64,000 nucleotides of DNA, taken from assembly GCF_009758015.1 (NCBI RefSeq), contig NZ_WSEL01000011.1:62001-126000 (forward strand), read 5' to 3'. Position numbers and translations under genes: made by a program. This DNA comes from Ramlibacter pinisoli (GTDB lineage: Bacteria > Pseudomonadota > Gammaproteobacteria > Burkholderiales > Burkholderiaceae_C). Numbering within the stretch: position 1 is the stretch's first letter; every line of letters begins with the position of its first letter. Shown piece after piece: positions 45,537 through 54,370 of the stretch. Under the pieces are notes generated by a model. It saw only the letters and a list, made by a program, of their open reading frames with translations, had not been told where the DNA came from and searched no databases.

Positions 45537-47060
45537 ATGGCTGCTGAGTTTAGTGCGCGTCTGCACGCGTCCAGCAGTGTGGCGGCCCTCGCGTGCACCA
45601 CACTGCTCGCGCTGCCGTGGCTTTGGCCCTACACCCCCGGTCCTTCACCCAACGTCGTGCCGCTGCTGGTGGCCTGGACTTGCGGTCTGCTGGCGGCGCT
45701 GGCCATCGCCACGGCGGCGCGGCCCGCCGACCTGCTGGAGACCACTGCATCGCGCGCCTGGCTGGCCGCCGCGCTGGTCAGTGCCGTCATCGGCGTGCTG
45801 CAGTGGTTCGACCTCGCGCCGCGCACGCCGCTGGTCAGCCTCGCGCAGATCGGCGAGGCCTACGGCAACCTGCGGCAGAAGAACCAGTTCGCCTCCCTGA
45901 CCGCGATCGGGCTGGCGGTGCTGGTGTTCCGGCGGGTGCCGCTGGCGCCGGCGCCGGCCCTTGCCGCGGTGCTGCTGCTGGCGATCGGCAATGCGCTGTC
46001 GGCGTCGCGCACCGGCCTGGTGGAGTGGATGGCGCTCACGGTGCTGGCCGCCGCCTGGCCGGGGCCGAGGAAGGGCCGCGTCGCGCTGTGCGTCGCCGGC
46101 CTGGCGGGCTACATCCTGGCCGGCGCCCTGCTGCCGCTGCTGCTGGCGTGGTGGCGCGGGGCCGATGCGCTGAACGTCTTCGTGCGGGTGTCCACCGAGC
46201 TGGGCTGCAGCAGCCGCAAGGTGCTGTGGTCCAACGTGGCCGAGCTGATCGCCGCCAAGCCCTGGACCGGCTGGGGCTGGGGCGAATTGGACTACGCCCA
46301 CTACGCGACGCTCTACGACGGAGAGCGCTTCTGCAACATTTTGGACAACGCGCACAACCTGCCGCTGCACCTGGCGGTGGAGTTCGGGCTGCCCGCCGCC
46401 GTCCTGGCGACGGCCCTGCTGGCGGTCGCCGTGCTGCGTGCCAAGCCCTGGCGCGACGCGGATCCGGCGCGCCAGCTCGCCTGGGCGGTGCTGGCGGTGG
46501 TGGGCCTGCACAGCCTGGTTGAATACCCGCTCTGGTACGGACCGTTCCAGTGGGCCGTGCTGCTGGCCGTCGCGCTGCTGGTGCGGGTGCCGGCCCTGTC
46601 GCCGCCGCGTCGCGGCGCGACGGCGGCTGGCGTGGCGCTGGCATTGGTGGCACTCGCGCTGATGGCGCGCGAGTACGACACGGTCTCGCAGGCCTACCTG
46701 CAACCGGCCGAGCGCCGGCCGACGATGCGCGCGGACCCGGTCCGCGCGGCCGGCACGCCGCTGCTGTTTCGCAGCCAGCTCGAGTTCGCCGAGCTGTCGG
46801 TCACCCCGGTCACCGATCGATCCGCCCGCCATGTGCACGACCTAGCCCTGCGGATGCTGCACTACTCGCCCGAGCCGGGCGTCATTGAGAAACTCGCCGA
46901 GAGCGCGCTGCTGCTGGGACGCTCCGACGAGGTCGCCTGGTTGGTCCCGCGCTACCAGGCGGCATTCCCAGATGACTATGCCAAATGGCAGCTGCGAGAG
47001 CTGGCCCTGAGCACTCTCGACAAGGCGTCGCCGGAGCGCCCTGATGGGCTGGCACGTTAA
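45537..47060 (+). CDS. PglL/TfpO-type O-oligosaccharyltransferase
   Basis: Inner-membrane enzyme of about 507 aa with about 11 hydrophobic segments. Hallmarks of the PglL branch of the Wzy/WaaL superfamily are GNLRQKNQFASLTAIGLA, a periplasmic loop with DNAHNLPLHLAVEFGLP, and HSLVEYPLWYGPF. It would transfer a lipid-linked glycan to Ser/Thr of pilin or other periplasmic proteins. ATG 45537 is preferred; ATG 45477 would add 20 residues and abut the divergent TTG start. Pilins 5 kb upstream are the obvious substrates. Confidence 0.85.
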   Translation: MAAEFSARLHASSSVAALACTTLLALPWLWPYTPGPSPNVVPLLVAWTCGLLAALAIATAARPADLLETTASRAWLAAALVSAVIGVLQWFDLAPRTPLVSLAQIGEAYGNLRQKNQFASLTAIGLAVLVFRRVPLAPAPALAAVLLLAIGNALSASRTGLVEWMALTVLAAAWPGPRKGRVALCVAGLAGYILAGALLPLLLAWWRGADALNVFVRVSTELGCSSRKVLWSNVAELIAAKPWTGWGWGELDYAHYATLYDGERFCNILDNAHNLPLHLAVEFGLPAAVLATALLAVAVLRAKPWRDADPARQLAWAVLAVVGLHSLVEYPLWYGPFQWAVLLAVALLVRVPALSPPRRGATAAGVALALVALALMAREYDTVSQAYLQPAERRPTMRADPVRAAGTPLLFRSQLEFAELSVTPVTDRSARHVHDLALRMLHYSPEPGVIEKLAESALLLGRSDEVAWLVPRYQAAFPDDYAKWQLRELALSTLDKASPERPDGLAR

Positions 47061-47098
47061 CATTGTCCGGAGCCCCAATGGGGAATAGGGAACAAACC

Positions 47099-48130
47099 AT
47101 GAGGGCCGCAGAAACTGGCGCAGTGACGGCAAGAACGAGCTTGGTGTCCGTGATTGCTCCGGTCTACAACGAACGGGAGTGCCTAGAGGAACTGGTGCGG
47201 CGCATCGATGTCGCCCTGCAAGGCCGGCCGTGCGAGATCATTCTTGTCGACGACGGGAGCCGGGACGGGTCATGGGGCGAAATCGTCCGACTGCGGGCTC
47301 TCTATCCGGCGGTGCGGGGCCTCCGCTTCTCGCGCAACTTCGGACATCATGTGGCGATTACGGCCGGACTCGACCATGCGCTCGGCGAGTGGGTGGTGGT
47401 CATGGACAGTGACCTGCAGGACCAGCCGGAATCGATCACGTCATTGCTGGACAAGGCCGCCGAGGGCTACCACATGGTAGTGGCCCGGCGGCTCGGCAAG
47501 CGGCATGGGCCCTTCAAGCGCAGTCTGTCTCAACTGTTCGCGCGGGCGATGACGTGGCTCGCCGACTTCGAATTCGATGCTTCCGTCGGCGTCTTCCGGG
47601 TGATGCACCGCGACATCGTCGACGCTGTCTGCGCCATGCGCGAAACACCTCGTCTGTTCACGGCCATGACCGACTGGGTCGGCTTCAGCCGCACGTCGAT
47701 CGATGTCACACACGGTGCTCGTTTCGCGGGCGAGACAAAATATCCGCTGCGCAAGCAGGTGGCGCTCGCGGTGCGCGGCGCCATCGGATTTTCCGAGAAA
47801 CCCCTGGAGGTCCTGGTCACCCTGGGGTTCGTGATTGCGTCCGTCGGCTTGACATATGCGCTGGTGATCGCGGTCCGTGCGCTACAGGGCGGAATTGCCG
47901 TCCTCGGCTATGCGAGCCTGATGAGTGCGATCCTGGTCATGGGCGGTCTAGCGATCGCCACGACGGGGATCGTCGGCCTCTACGTCGGTTCGGTATTCGC
48001 GCAGACCAAGCGGCGGCCTCTGTACCTACTGCGAGCCTCCGAGGGCATCGAGACGAGCGTCCTGCCGCCTTCGAGGGTGAACGAGGAGCCAACCCTCGCC
48101 CGGCCATTGGCGGTTCGGGAATGGCTGTGA
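47099..48130 (+). CDS. GtrB/DPM-like family 2 glycosyltransferase
   Basis: A 343-aa GT2 enzyme with VIAPVYNERECLEELV, ILVDDGSRDGS, and MDSDLQDQPE in the catalytic site, plus two C-terminal membrane segments (about 230-300). This architecture matches polyprenyl-phosphate glycosyltransferases such as GtrB/ArnC. It would charge undecaprenyl phosphate with a sugar. ATG 47099 with AGGGA upstream is preferred; 47063 and 47078 are alternatives. The GtrA-like gene at 48983-49375 is the likely flippase partner. Confidence 0.87.
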   Translation: MRAAETGAVTARTSLVSVIAPVYNERECLEELVRRIDVALQGRPCEIILVDDGSRDGSWGEIVRLRALYPAVRGLRFSRNFGHHVAITAGLDHALGEWVVVMDSDLQDQPESITSLLDKAAEGYHMVVARRLGKRHGPFKRSLSQLFARAMTWLADFEFDASVGVFRVMHRDIVDAVCAMRETPRLFTAMTDWVGFSRTSIDVTHGARFAGETKYPLRKQVALAVRGAIGFSEKPLEVLVTLGFVIASVGLTYALVIAVRALQGGIAVLGYASLMSAILVMGGLAIATTGIVGLYVGSVFAQTKRRPLYLLRASEGIETSVLPPSRVNEEPTLARPLAVREWL

Positions 48131-48978
48131 GCGCACCTTCCTCTGCGCGGCTGGAATTCCTGGCGACGCGGCTGAGAGTCGGGGAGCATGGCATCTGGTC
48201 GGCCGGTGAGCAGGCGCAGGTGTCGTATCCAGCCGATGGCCACGCGTCGTGCTTCGCGGTCGAGGACGGATCGTTCTGGTTCCAGCACCGCAATCGGTGC
48301 ATCGAGGCGTTGGTGGTTGCGCAACCGCCCGCGGACCGCGGCCTGCTTGTGGACGTAGGTGGTGGCAATGGCGTGGTCGCCAAAGGTCTTCAGGACGCCG
48401 GTTTCGAGGTGGCGCTGATCGAGCCGGCCTGGACCGGGGCCCTGAATGCCCGGCGACGAGGGCTGCGCCAAGTGGCCTGTTCCACCTTGCAGGCGGCGGG
48501 CTTCCGGCCGGGGACCGTCCCCGCGGCCGGACTATTCGACGTCCTGGAGCATATCGAGGACGACGTGGCCTTTCTGTCCGACCTGCGGTTCGTTCTGACG
48601 CCGGCGGGCCGTCTGTACCTGACCGTGCCGGCCTACCGGGGCTTGTGGTCCGAGGCGGATGTCGATGCCGGCCACATGCGGCGCTACGACCTCCGAGAGG
48701 TCTGCGACGTGCTACGGCGCGCCGGTTTCCGCATCGACTACGCGTCCTACTTCTTTCGCCCTCTGCCCCTGCCGGTGTTGCTGCTTCGCACGCTGCCATA
48801 CCGGCTCGGGCTGCGCCGGCCGGCCGATTCCGGGCAGGTGCACAGCGACCATGCCGCCCGCCGCGGCGGCTTGTCGTCCGTGGCGCAGTGGCTCCTGCGA
48901 ACCGAAATCGACCACATCGGGCACGGCCGTTCCATGCGGTTCGGTGGAAGCTGCATCGTGGCGGCCTCGGTGGTATGA
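48121..48978 (+). CDS. Class I SAM-dependent methyltransferase
   Basis: A 285-aa methyltransferase with the SAM-binding glycine motif LLVDVGGGNGVVAKGL and the motif-II/III region GLFDVLEHIEDD. Substrate unknown; in this island it may methylate a sugar or lipid-linked intermediate. It overlaps the glycosyltransferase stop by 10 nt, so the two are co-translated, and converges with the GtrA-like gene, leaving four bases between stops. Confidence 0.85.
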   Translation: MAVSAPSSARLEFLATRLRVGEHGIWSAGEQAQVSYPADGHASCFAVEDGSFWFQHRNRCIEALVVAQPPADRGLLVDVGGGNGVVAKGLQDAGFEVALIEPAWTGALNARRRGLRQVACSTLQAAGFRPGTVPAAGLFDVLEHIEDDVAFLSDLRFVLTPAGRLYLTVPAYRGLWSEADVDAGHMRRYDLREVCDVLRRAGFRIDYASYFFRPLPLPVLLLRTLPYRLGLRRPADSGQVHSDHAARRGGLSSVAQWLLRTEIDHIGHGRSMRFGGSCIVAASVV

Positions 48979-48982
48979 ATTT

Positions 48983-49375
48983 TCAGTTCCCGGCGAACAC
49001 CCAAAACTTCTGGGCCATGAACAGGATGACGGCGATCAACACAATGGCAACGGCCTGTACCAGCGCCGGGGGCCAGCAGAATGTGCCGATCGCCAGATGC
49101 AGTAGCCCCGCGTTCAGCGCAAAACACGCGGCCTGCGCAACGAGATAGCGTCGCAGGGGCCCGGCGAGCCGGCCACTATAGTCAAATATCCAACGGCGAT
49201 TCAGGGTGAAGCTAAGGAACAGCGCACCCAAATACGTCGTCGTCATGGCTGCCAAGGCAGGCATGCCCAGCTGCAGCAGTAGCAGGAACATCCCATACAG
49301 TAGTAGGTTCGACCCGAGGCCGACAGCCCCGAAGCGGAGCAGCTGGCACCAGGTGCGGCCGGGAACGGCGACCAC
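48983..49375 (-). CDS. GtrA-family membrane protein
   Basis: A 130-aa protein with four membrane segments, typical of GtrA (LLRFGAVGLGSNLLLYGMF; LNRRWIFDY). GtrA proteins are thought to flip polyprenyl-linked monosaccharides across the inner membrane. It would complete the GtrB-like enzyme encoded nearby, although on the opposite strand. The start is GTG 49375, 11 bp after the epimerase stop, so it is the last gene of the minus-strand operon running from 56760. Confidence 0.88.
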   Translation of the reverse strand: MVAVPGRTWCQLLRFGAVGLGSNLLLYGMFLLLLQLGMPALAAMTTTYLGALFLSFTLNRRWIFDYSGRLAGPLRRYLVAQAACFALNAGLLHLAIGTFCWPPALVQAVAIVLIAVILFMAQKFWVFAGN

Positions 49376-49386
49376 CAGCCGCCGGC

Positions 49387-50409
49387 TCAGAGCAATCGGC
49401 CGTTGAGCATGACCTTGTCGACCAGCTGTTTAGCCTCGAGCAGGCGCCGGTACCAGCCCACGGTGAATGTCCACGGCTCGGAGGCGATGTTCCCGAACTT
49501 GAGGGCTTCGTAAATTTCGCGCACGCCGTCTTCGGGTCGGCGCGCCGTCTCGAATCCGAGCACCCGCCGTGCCTTGTCGAAGGAGACGTGGTAACTGCGC
49601 TTGTCGGGATCGTCTGGAACGACCTGGATTTCGATGGAAAAGGGGATGGCCTCGCGGACCGTGTAGGCGACGTTCAGCACCTGCATGTTCAGGCTGCCGA
49701 TGTTGAACACCTCTCCGTTGACCTTCGAAGCCGGAGCCGCTAGAACGAACCGGAAGGCCGTGGCGGTATCCGCCACGTGCACCAGCGGGCGCCACTGCTT
49801 TCCACCGCCAGTGATGAACAGCTTGCCCTTTTCCACTGCGTTCAGCGTCATCAGATTGACGATCAGGTCGAAACGCATGCGCGGCGACAGGCCAAAGACG
49901 GTTGCCTGCCGCAGGACGGTGACGTTGAAGCCTTCGCAGGCAAGCGGCAACACCTCGCGCTCGGCGGCGAGGTTGGCCTTGGCGTACACCGTCAGCGGAT
50001 GCGGTGTCGACGTCTCGTCGAGCTGACCGCCGCTGCCCTTCCCATAGACCGAACAGCTGCTGGCCAGCACGTACTGGCGCACGCCCGCCGCTTTGGCAAG
50101 CCGCGCCACGCGCGCGCGACCGGTGAAATTGATCGCCATGGTGAGCTCGGGGTCGAGGTCGCCCGACGGATCGTTGGATAGCGCAGCGAGATCACACACG
50201 GCATCGACCCCGACGAAGTCGGCCGGCGCAAGGTCCCGCACGTCCTTGACCAACAGCCGCAGCCGCGGATGTTCACGCATGTCCTGCAGACGCTCCTCGC
50301 CGAAGAAGAAACGGTCAACGGCGAGCACCTCCCAGCCGTCCTCGAGCAATTGGCCGACGAGCACGCAGCCGATGTAGCCCCCGGCGCCGGTGACGAGTAC
50401 GGTCTTCAT
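49387..50409 (-). CDS. NAD-dependent epimerase/dehydratase (YxxxN variant)
   Basis: Extended-SDR nucleotide-sugar enzyme, 340 aa, with TGAGGYIG at the N-terminus and the catalytic-region SSCSVYGKGSGG. Where YxxxK is expected, it reads VYAKANLAAE, so the Lys four after Tyr is replaced by Asn (codon AAC); a Lys sits two residues after Tyr instead. It may be altered or poorly active. By context it would produce a keto or epimerised sugar for the DegT aminotransferase upstream. Spacing to that gene is 18 bp. Confidence 0.85.
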   Translation of the reverse strand: MKTVLVTGAGGYIGCVLVGQLLEDGWEVLAVDRFFFGEERLQDMREHPRLRLLVKDVRDLAPADFVGVDAVCDLAALSNDPSGDLDPELTMAINFTGRARVARLAKAAGVRQYVLASSCSVYGKGSGGQLDETSTPHPLTVYAKANLAAEREVLPLACEGFNVTVLRQATVFGLSPRMRFDLIVNLMTLNAVEKGKLFITGGGKQWRPLVHVADTATAFRFVLAAPASKVNGEVFNIGSLNMQVLNVAYTVREAIPFSIEIQVVPDDPDKRSYHVSFDKARRVLGFETARRPEDGVREIYEALKFGNIASEPWTFTVGWYRRLLEAKQLVDKVMLNGRLL

Positions 50410-50427
50410 CGCAGTCCTCCTTTGGGC

Positions 50428-51567
50428 TCAGCGCAGTTGTGCCAGCGATTGCTCGAGGGCGGCGATCACGGCTGCGATCGCCTCGTCCGGCATGCCGGGA
50501 TACAACGGTAGCGTCAAGGTGCCTTCGCCCCATTGCCAAGCCACCGGGAAATCTTGCGGGACGAAGCCATACTTCTCGCGGTAGTAGGTCGTCGCGGGCA
50601 CGCTGCGGTAGTTGACCGCGACGCTGATGCCTCGCTCGTTCAAGGCCGTGATGAGTGGATCGCGGAGGGCCGGATCGACATGGATGGGGAAGATGTGGCG
50701 GGCGTGCACCACGCCCGGCGCGCTCGCCGGGACGCGCAAGCCCAGCCGCGCGCAGGCTTCCTCGTAGACGGCAGCGATGCGCTCGCGTTGCGCGAGGCGG
50801 TCGCGAATGGAAGTTATCTGCAGCGGTAGCAGCGCGGCCAGCAGGTCGGGCAGGTTCGCCTTCACCCCGAGCCGGTCCATGTCCCAGTGTCGGTAGAACC
50901 CAGCCTTGAAGCGGTCGGCCGCGCCAGCCGACATGCCGTGCAGGCGCGTCTTCACCAGCTGGTCGGCCAGCCAGGCATGCCGCGTCACGATCGCGCCGCC
51001 CTCGCCGCAAGTGACGTTTTTGGTGGCGTAGAACGAGAAGATCGCCGCGTCGGAATAGCGTCCCGGGCTGTCGCCGTTGCGCAGACCCTCGAAGCAATGT
51101 GCCGCGTCCTCGATCACCCGGATGTCGGGCCGCCCGGATAGCACCTCCTGCAGACCCGCCGTGTCGCACATCTGTCCGTACAGATGCACCGGGATCACGG
51201 CCTTGGTGCGGGGCGTGAGGGCCGAGGCGACGGCTTGCGGCTGCAACAGTAGCGTGTCGGGTGCCACGTCCACAAATACCGGCCGCGCGCCCAGAAGCTC
51301 GACCACGTTGGAGGTTGCGATGAACGTCATGGCCGGGACGATCACTTCATCTCCCGGGCCGACATCGAGCGCGAGCAGGGTCGCCACCGCGCCGTTGGTC
51401 CAACTGTTGACCAGCATGGCCGCAGGCATGTCGAAGAATTGGCGCAACTGCAACTCAACACCACGGCCCACCGCGCCCGAGGTCAGGAAAGGGCTGTCTA
51501 GGACGTCGGCGACGGCCTGCGCGTCGGCTCGGGTCAGGCCGTGCCTGAAGAATTCAACCTTGGTCAT
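50428..51567 (-). CDS. DegT/DnrJ/EryC1/StrS aminotransferase
   Basis: PLP-dependent sugar aminotransferase, 379 aa. The family segments PFLTSGAVGRGVE, DEVIVPAMTFIATSNVV, IEDAAHCFEG and SFYATKNVTCGEGG (Schiff-base Lys) are all present. It converts a keto-nucleotide sugar to an amino sugar, which the GNAT enzyme upstream could acetylate. The start overlaps the GNAT stop by 14 nt. Confidence 0.9.
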   Translation of the reverse strand: MTKVEFFRHGLTRADAQAVADVLDSPFLTSGAVGRGVELQLRQFFDMPAAMLVNSWTNGAVATLLALDVGPGDEVIVPAMTFIATSNVVELLGARPVFVDVAPDTLLLQPQAVASALTPRTKAVIPVHLYGQMCDTAGLQEVLSGRPDIRVIEDAAHCFEGLRNGDSPGRYSDAAIFSFYATKNVTCGEGGAIVTRHAWLADQLVKTRLHGMSAGAADRFKAGFYRHWDMDRLGVKANLPDLLAALLPLQITSIRDRLAQRERIAAVYEEACARLGLRVPASAPGVVHARHIFPIHVDPALRDPLITALNERGISVAVNYRSVPATTYYREKYGFVPQDFPVAWQWGEGTLTLPLYPGMPDEAIAAVIAALEQSLAQLR

Positions 51568-52168
51568 TGTGTCCTTCCTGCGGCTGAGCTGAATCGCTGA
51601 GCTTAGCCCCAGACGGCGGGGGAGCGGCGAAAAGGGCGCGAAATCTCGCCGTTCGTGCGAAGTAGTCCGCTTGGGCCAGGAGGTGAAGCTGGTTGCGCAC
51701 GCCCTGCTGCGCCGGGGCGATGCGAAATCCCAGCGCCTGGTTGAAGCGCAGGGCCCGTGGGTTGTCGTCCAGGATGTGCGCGCTGATGGTGCCTAGTCCG
51801 AGCGCCCCGAACCCGTGGTCGTACATGGCCAGCAACGCCGCCATTCCCACCAATCCATCGCGCAAGGATTGGTCTGCAAGGTAGATGCCCCCTTCGGCAC
51901 TGCGCGCGACGGGGTCGAGATTCTTCAGGTTCACCAGCCCCACGTCGCGGCCGCCGTACTCGACGACGTAGAAGTACTGCCGAGCCGGATCCAGGCCGGC
52001 GAACCAGCGCGCCTGCATCTCGGGCGAGATGTTCTCGCGAGCCGCCATGAAGCGGCTGACCGCCGGGTCGTTGCGCCATTGACGCACCATCTCGATATCG
52101 ACCGCCGTGAGACGGCGCAAAACCACTCCATGCGCCTCGATGCGATCGCCGGACCTGCTCGCAGTCAT
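51554..52168 (-). CDS. GNAT-family N-acetyltransferase (PseH-like)
   Basis: A 204-aa acetyltransferase of the RimJ/PseH type, with VVLRRLTAVDIEMVRQWRNDP at the start and the acetyl-CoA site near GLGTISAHILDDNPRALRFNQ. Next to a sugar aminotransferase it most likely acetylates the new amino group. Overlaps downstream DegT by 14 nt and the LuxC-like stop by 4 nt, so the operon is tightly coupled. ATG 52168 is used because the longer frame is a shadow. Confidence 0.85.
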   Translation of the reverse strand: MTASRSGDRIEAHGVVLRRLTAVDIEMVRQWRNDPAVSRFMAARENISPEMQARWFAGLDPARQYFYVVEYGGRDVGLVNLKNLDPVARSAEGGIYLADQSLRDGLVGMAALLAMYDHGFGALGLGTISAHILDDNPRALRFNQALGFRIAPAQQGVRNQLHLLAQADYFARTARFRALFAAPPPSGAKLSDSAQPQEGHNDQG

Positions 52169-53337
52169 CCCCGTTCGACCTCCCTGAAAAGTCCCCGCCA
52201 CCAGGCCATGCCATCCCAGACCGGGCCGAAATCGTGCATTCGGTCTAGCGGCACGAACCGGTTCGCGCGGGTGGCGCCGATCGCCGCGACCCAGGATGCC
52301 GGCGGCTCGCCGGCCCAGCCGATCGTCTGCAGTTCCCCGGGCGCCGTTGCGACCGCCTGCTCCAGCGTGCCCCACTGCAGTTGGAGTGCACGATGTGCGA
52401 AAACCTGCGGCGCGGCGGCGGGCGACAGCACGAGTAGCGCACGTTGGCCCGGTAGGCGGTGCGCCTCGAGGCCCCAGGAGCGGGCCCACTGCTCGCCCAG
52501 GACGACCTCGCTCGCCTGCGCCTGCGGCGGCTCCGGCCAGCGGCTCGTCGCCACCGCTTCGGCGAGCAGCCGGTGAAGCGCCTGCACGTCTTCGGGCGTA
52601 CCGTCGATGACGACCACCCGCTTCGGCGACGTGCAACCAGCCTGTCCGTACACGGCAAAAACACGCGCCAGCCGGGCCACCGTTTCCGCATCCCGGGTGG
52701 CGGCCGGCGTGAACCAGGCCTCCGACACCCGCGTGCCGAACGCGAACCAGCGGCTGTCCACTGCATGCGGCAGGTTTTCCACCGCACGAGCGCCGGTGTC
52801 GCTGCCGAAGAAAAGGCGCGCGTCCGCGGTGCTGCTCATTACAACGTTCGCCGGGTCGTCGCGGCCAAAGGCTTGTACCAGAAGGGCATCGTGGAGCCAG
52901 GTCCGCAGCGGGCCGTCGGGCAGAGTGCCCGAGGCCCAGGACGCGAACGGTGTGCATAGGTTACTGCTGTGCGAACCGGCCTTGATGCGCAGCCGGGCGC
53001 CCGTAAGCGAGACCAGGACCATCGTGAGGCAGCCCAAGAGGCTCACGTTGTTCGGCAGCCAGAGCGCAACCTCGCGCGGCGGGACGAGGAGCCAGCCGGG
53101 CGCGCGTGGCGCATCACTCCGGGTCCCGAACGCATGATCCCAGACACCTTGCAGGCGTTCAGGGGCCAGGAATTGCAGCAGATAGGCCCACTCATCGCGC
53201 GTGAATGATGGCTCGCGCTTGCGGACCATCCGGCTACGCAGCTGTTGCCAGCCCTCGATCAGATGCCTTGGGTCGCTGATGTTGCGCACGGCTGAGCAGG
53301 TGTCCGCATGCTCGAACCACAGCAGCTCGTCAAACAT
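52165..53337 (-). CDS. LuxC-like acyl-CoA/acyl-thioester reductase
   Basis: A 390-aa protein resembling LuxC, which makes fatty aldehyde from an activated acyl group with NADPH. VALWLPNNVSLLGCLTMVLV and ARLRIKAGSHSS fit the nucleotide-binding region, and AGCTSPKRVVVIDG contains the expected acyl-accepting Cys. The match is by pattern, so the call is family-level. It overlaps the LuxE-like gene by 8 nt. No luxAB genes are present, so it is not for bioluminescence. Confidence 0.75.
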   Translation of the reverse strand: MFDELLWFEHADTCSAVRNISDPRHLIEGWQQLRSRMVRKREPSFTRDEWAYLLQFLAPERLQGVWDHAFGTRSDAPRAPGWLLVPPREVALWLPNNVSLLGCLTMVLVSLTGARLRIKAGSHSSNLCTPFASWASGTLPDGPLRTWLHDALLVQAFGRDDPANVVMSSTADARLFFGSDTGARAVENLPHAVDSRWFAFGTRVSEAWFTPAATRDAETVARLARVFAVYGQAGCTSPKRVVVIDGTPEDVQALHRLLAEAVATSRWPEPPQAQASEVVLGEQWARSWGLEAHRLPGQRALLVLSPAAAPQVFAHRALQLQWGTLEQAVATAPGELQTIGWAGEPPASWVAAIGATRANRFVPLDRMHDFGPVWDGMAWWRGLFREVERG

Positions 53338-54370
53338 TGGCGCAACCTCGCAGTTCGGCCTGCGGAACCCGACCGAGCAACTCGAAGCGCGGACCGCTCC
53401 TGCTGCAGGCACAACGGCCGGGCAGCAAGCGGCCGAGATCTTCGGTCAGGACGCTGTGGCAGGGCGCACCCCAGGAGACAGTGTTCAGGAGTTGCAGCTG
53501 ACCGACACCGGTTTCCAGGGCGGCTAGCGACCAGCTGTCCCGCACCAGCACGTCGGCCCAGCGGGGCACGTGACGCGCGCCTTGGTCGCAGACGGGAAAT
53601 ACGACGCCCATTTGTTCCACCAGCCCGTAGTAGTCGAGCACCAGCGAGCCAGTCCCGGCACCGGCCAGCAAGGTGCTGTCGAAGACGGCCCGGTCGACGC
53701 TCGCCGCTTCGAGCTTCTTCCAGCCTCCAGAGTGGACGAAACAGATGCGACGACGGGCCACTTCATCGCGCAGTGCCTGCGGCAGTTCCCTGCGAGCCCA
53801 TGCCAACCAAAGCATCCAGGAGAAGCCGTAGACCAGAAGGTCGCCGCCCTGGTTCAAGGCGCATTCGAGCTGGATCGTGGAGAAGCTGGCGGGGTCGCCG
53901 GCATCACTCAGCAGGAAAAAGACCTCGCTCGCAAACGGTTTCAGGCTCATGGCGGCCAGGATGCGCGCTGAGAACTCGCCGCGACGCCGCAGGGAAGCCG
54001 CGCTGTCCAGCACAAGCAGCGGCCTCCGGCCCCCGCCGATGAAGTCCGCCAGGATGGCCTGCGAGCTGCGAGCCTGCAGCGCGGCGCTGGCGTCGTCGAT
54101 GAAGACCCGGCTAGTCTGTCCCGATGTCGCGGATGACAGGACCGTGCGGCCGCCGGTTCCGGGACCCGTGTTGGATCTTAGTGTTGCGCGCTTGAAGAGC
54201 CCCACATGCACGAAGGGCAGGTCCTCTACGCGCTCGGCGGCAGTGGGCGAAGTGAAGGTGGCATAAGGAGGACAGTGGTGCCGGTGATGGGCGACCAGCT
54301 CGTTCATCTCGCGCAGGAATACCGCGTCGTCGCGCGAAGCGTACGGTGACTGCTCAAGCAGCTTGCTCAT
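53330..54370 (-). CDS. LuxE-like acyl-protein synthetase
   Basis: A 346-aa ANL-fold adenylating protein of the LuxE group. LSSATSGQTSRVF is the phosphate-binding loop, CFVHSGGWKKLEA and LDYYGLVEQMG the later motifs. LuxE activates an acid as acyl-AMP and passes it to LuxC. Its presence beside a separate AMP ligase and a carrier protein implies two activation steps or an alternative donor. It overlaps the ADH gene by 17 nt and the LuxC-like gene by 8 nt. Confidence 0.8.
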   Translation of the reverse strand: MSKLLEQSPYASRDDAVFLREMNELVAHHRHHCPPYATFTSPTAAERVEDLPFVHVGLFKRATLRSNTGPGTGGRTVLSSATSGQTSRVFIDDASAALQARSSQAILADFIGGGRRPLLVLDSAASLRRRGEFSARILAAMSLKPFASEVFFLLSDAGDPASFSTIQLECALNQGGDLLVYGFSWMLWLAWARRELPQALRDEVARRRICFVHSGGWKKLEAASVDRAVFDSTLLAGAGTGSLVLDYYGLVEQMGVVFPVCDQGARHVPRWADVLVRDSWSLAALETGVGQLQLLNTVSWGAPCHSVLTEDLGRLLPGRCACSRSGPRFELLGRVPQAELRGCANV

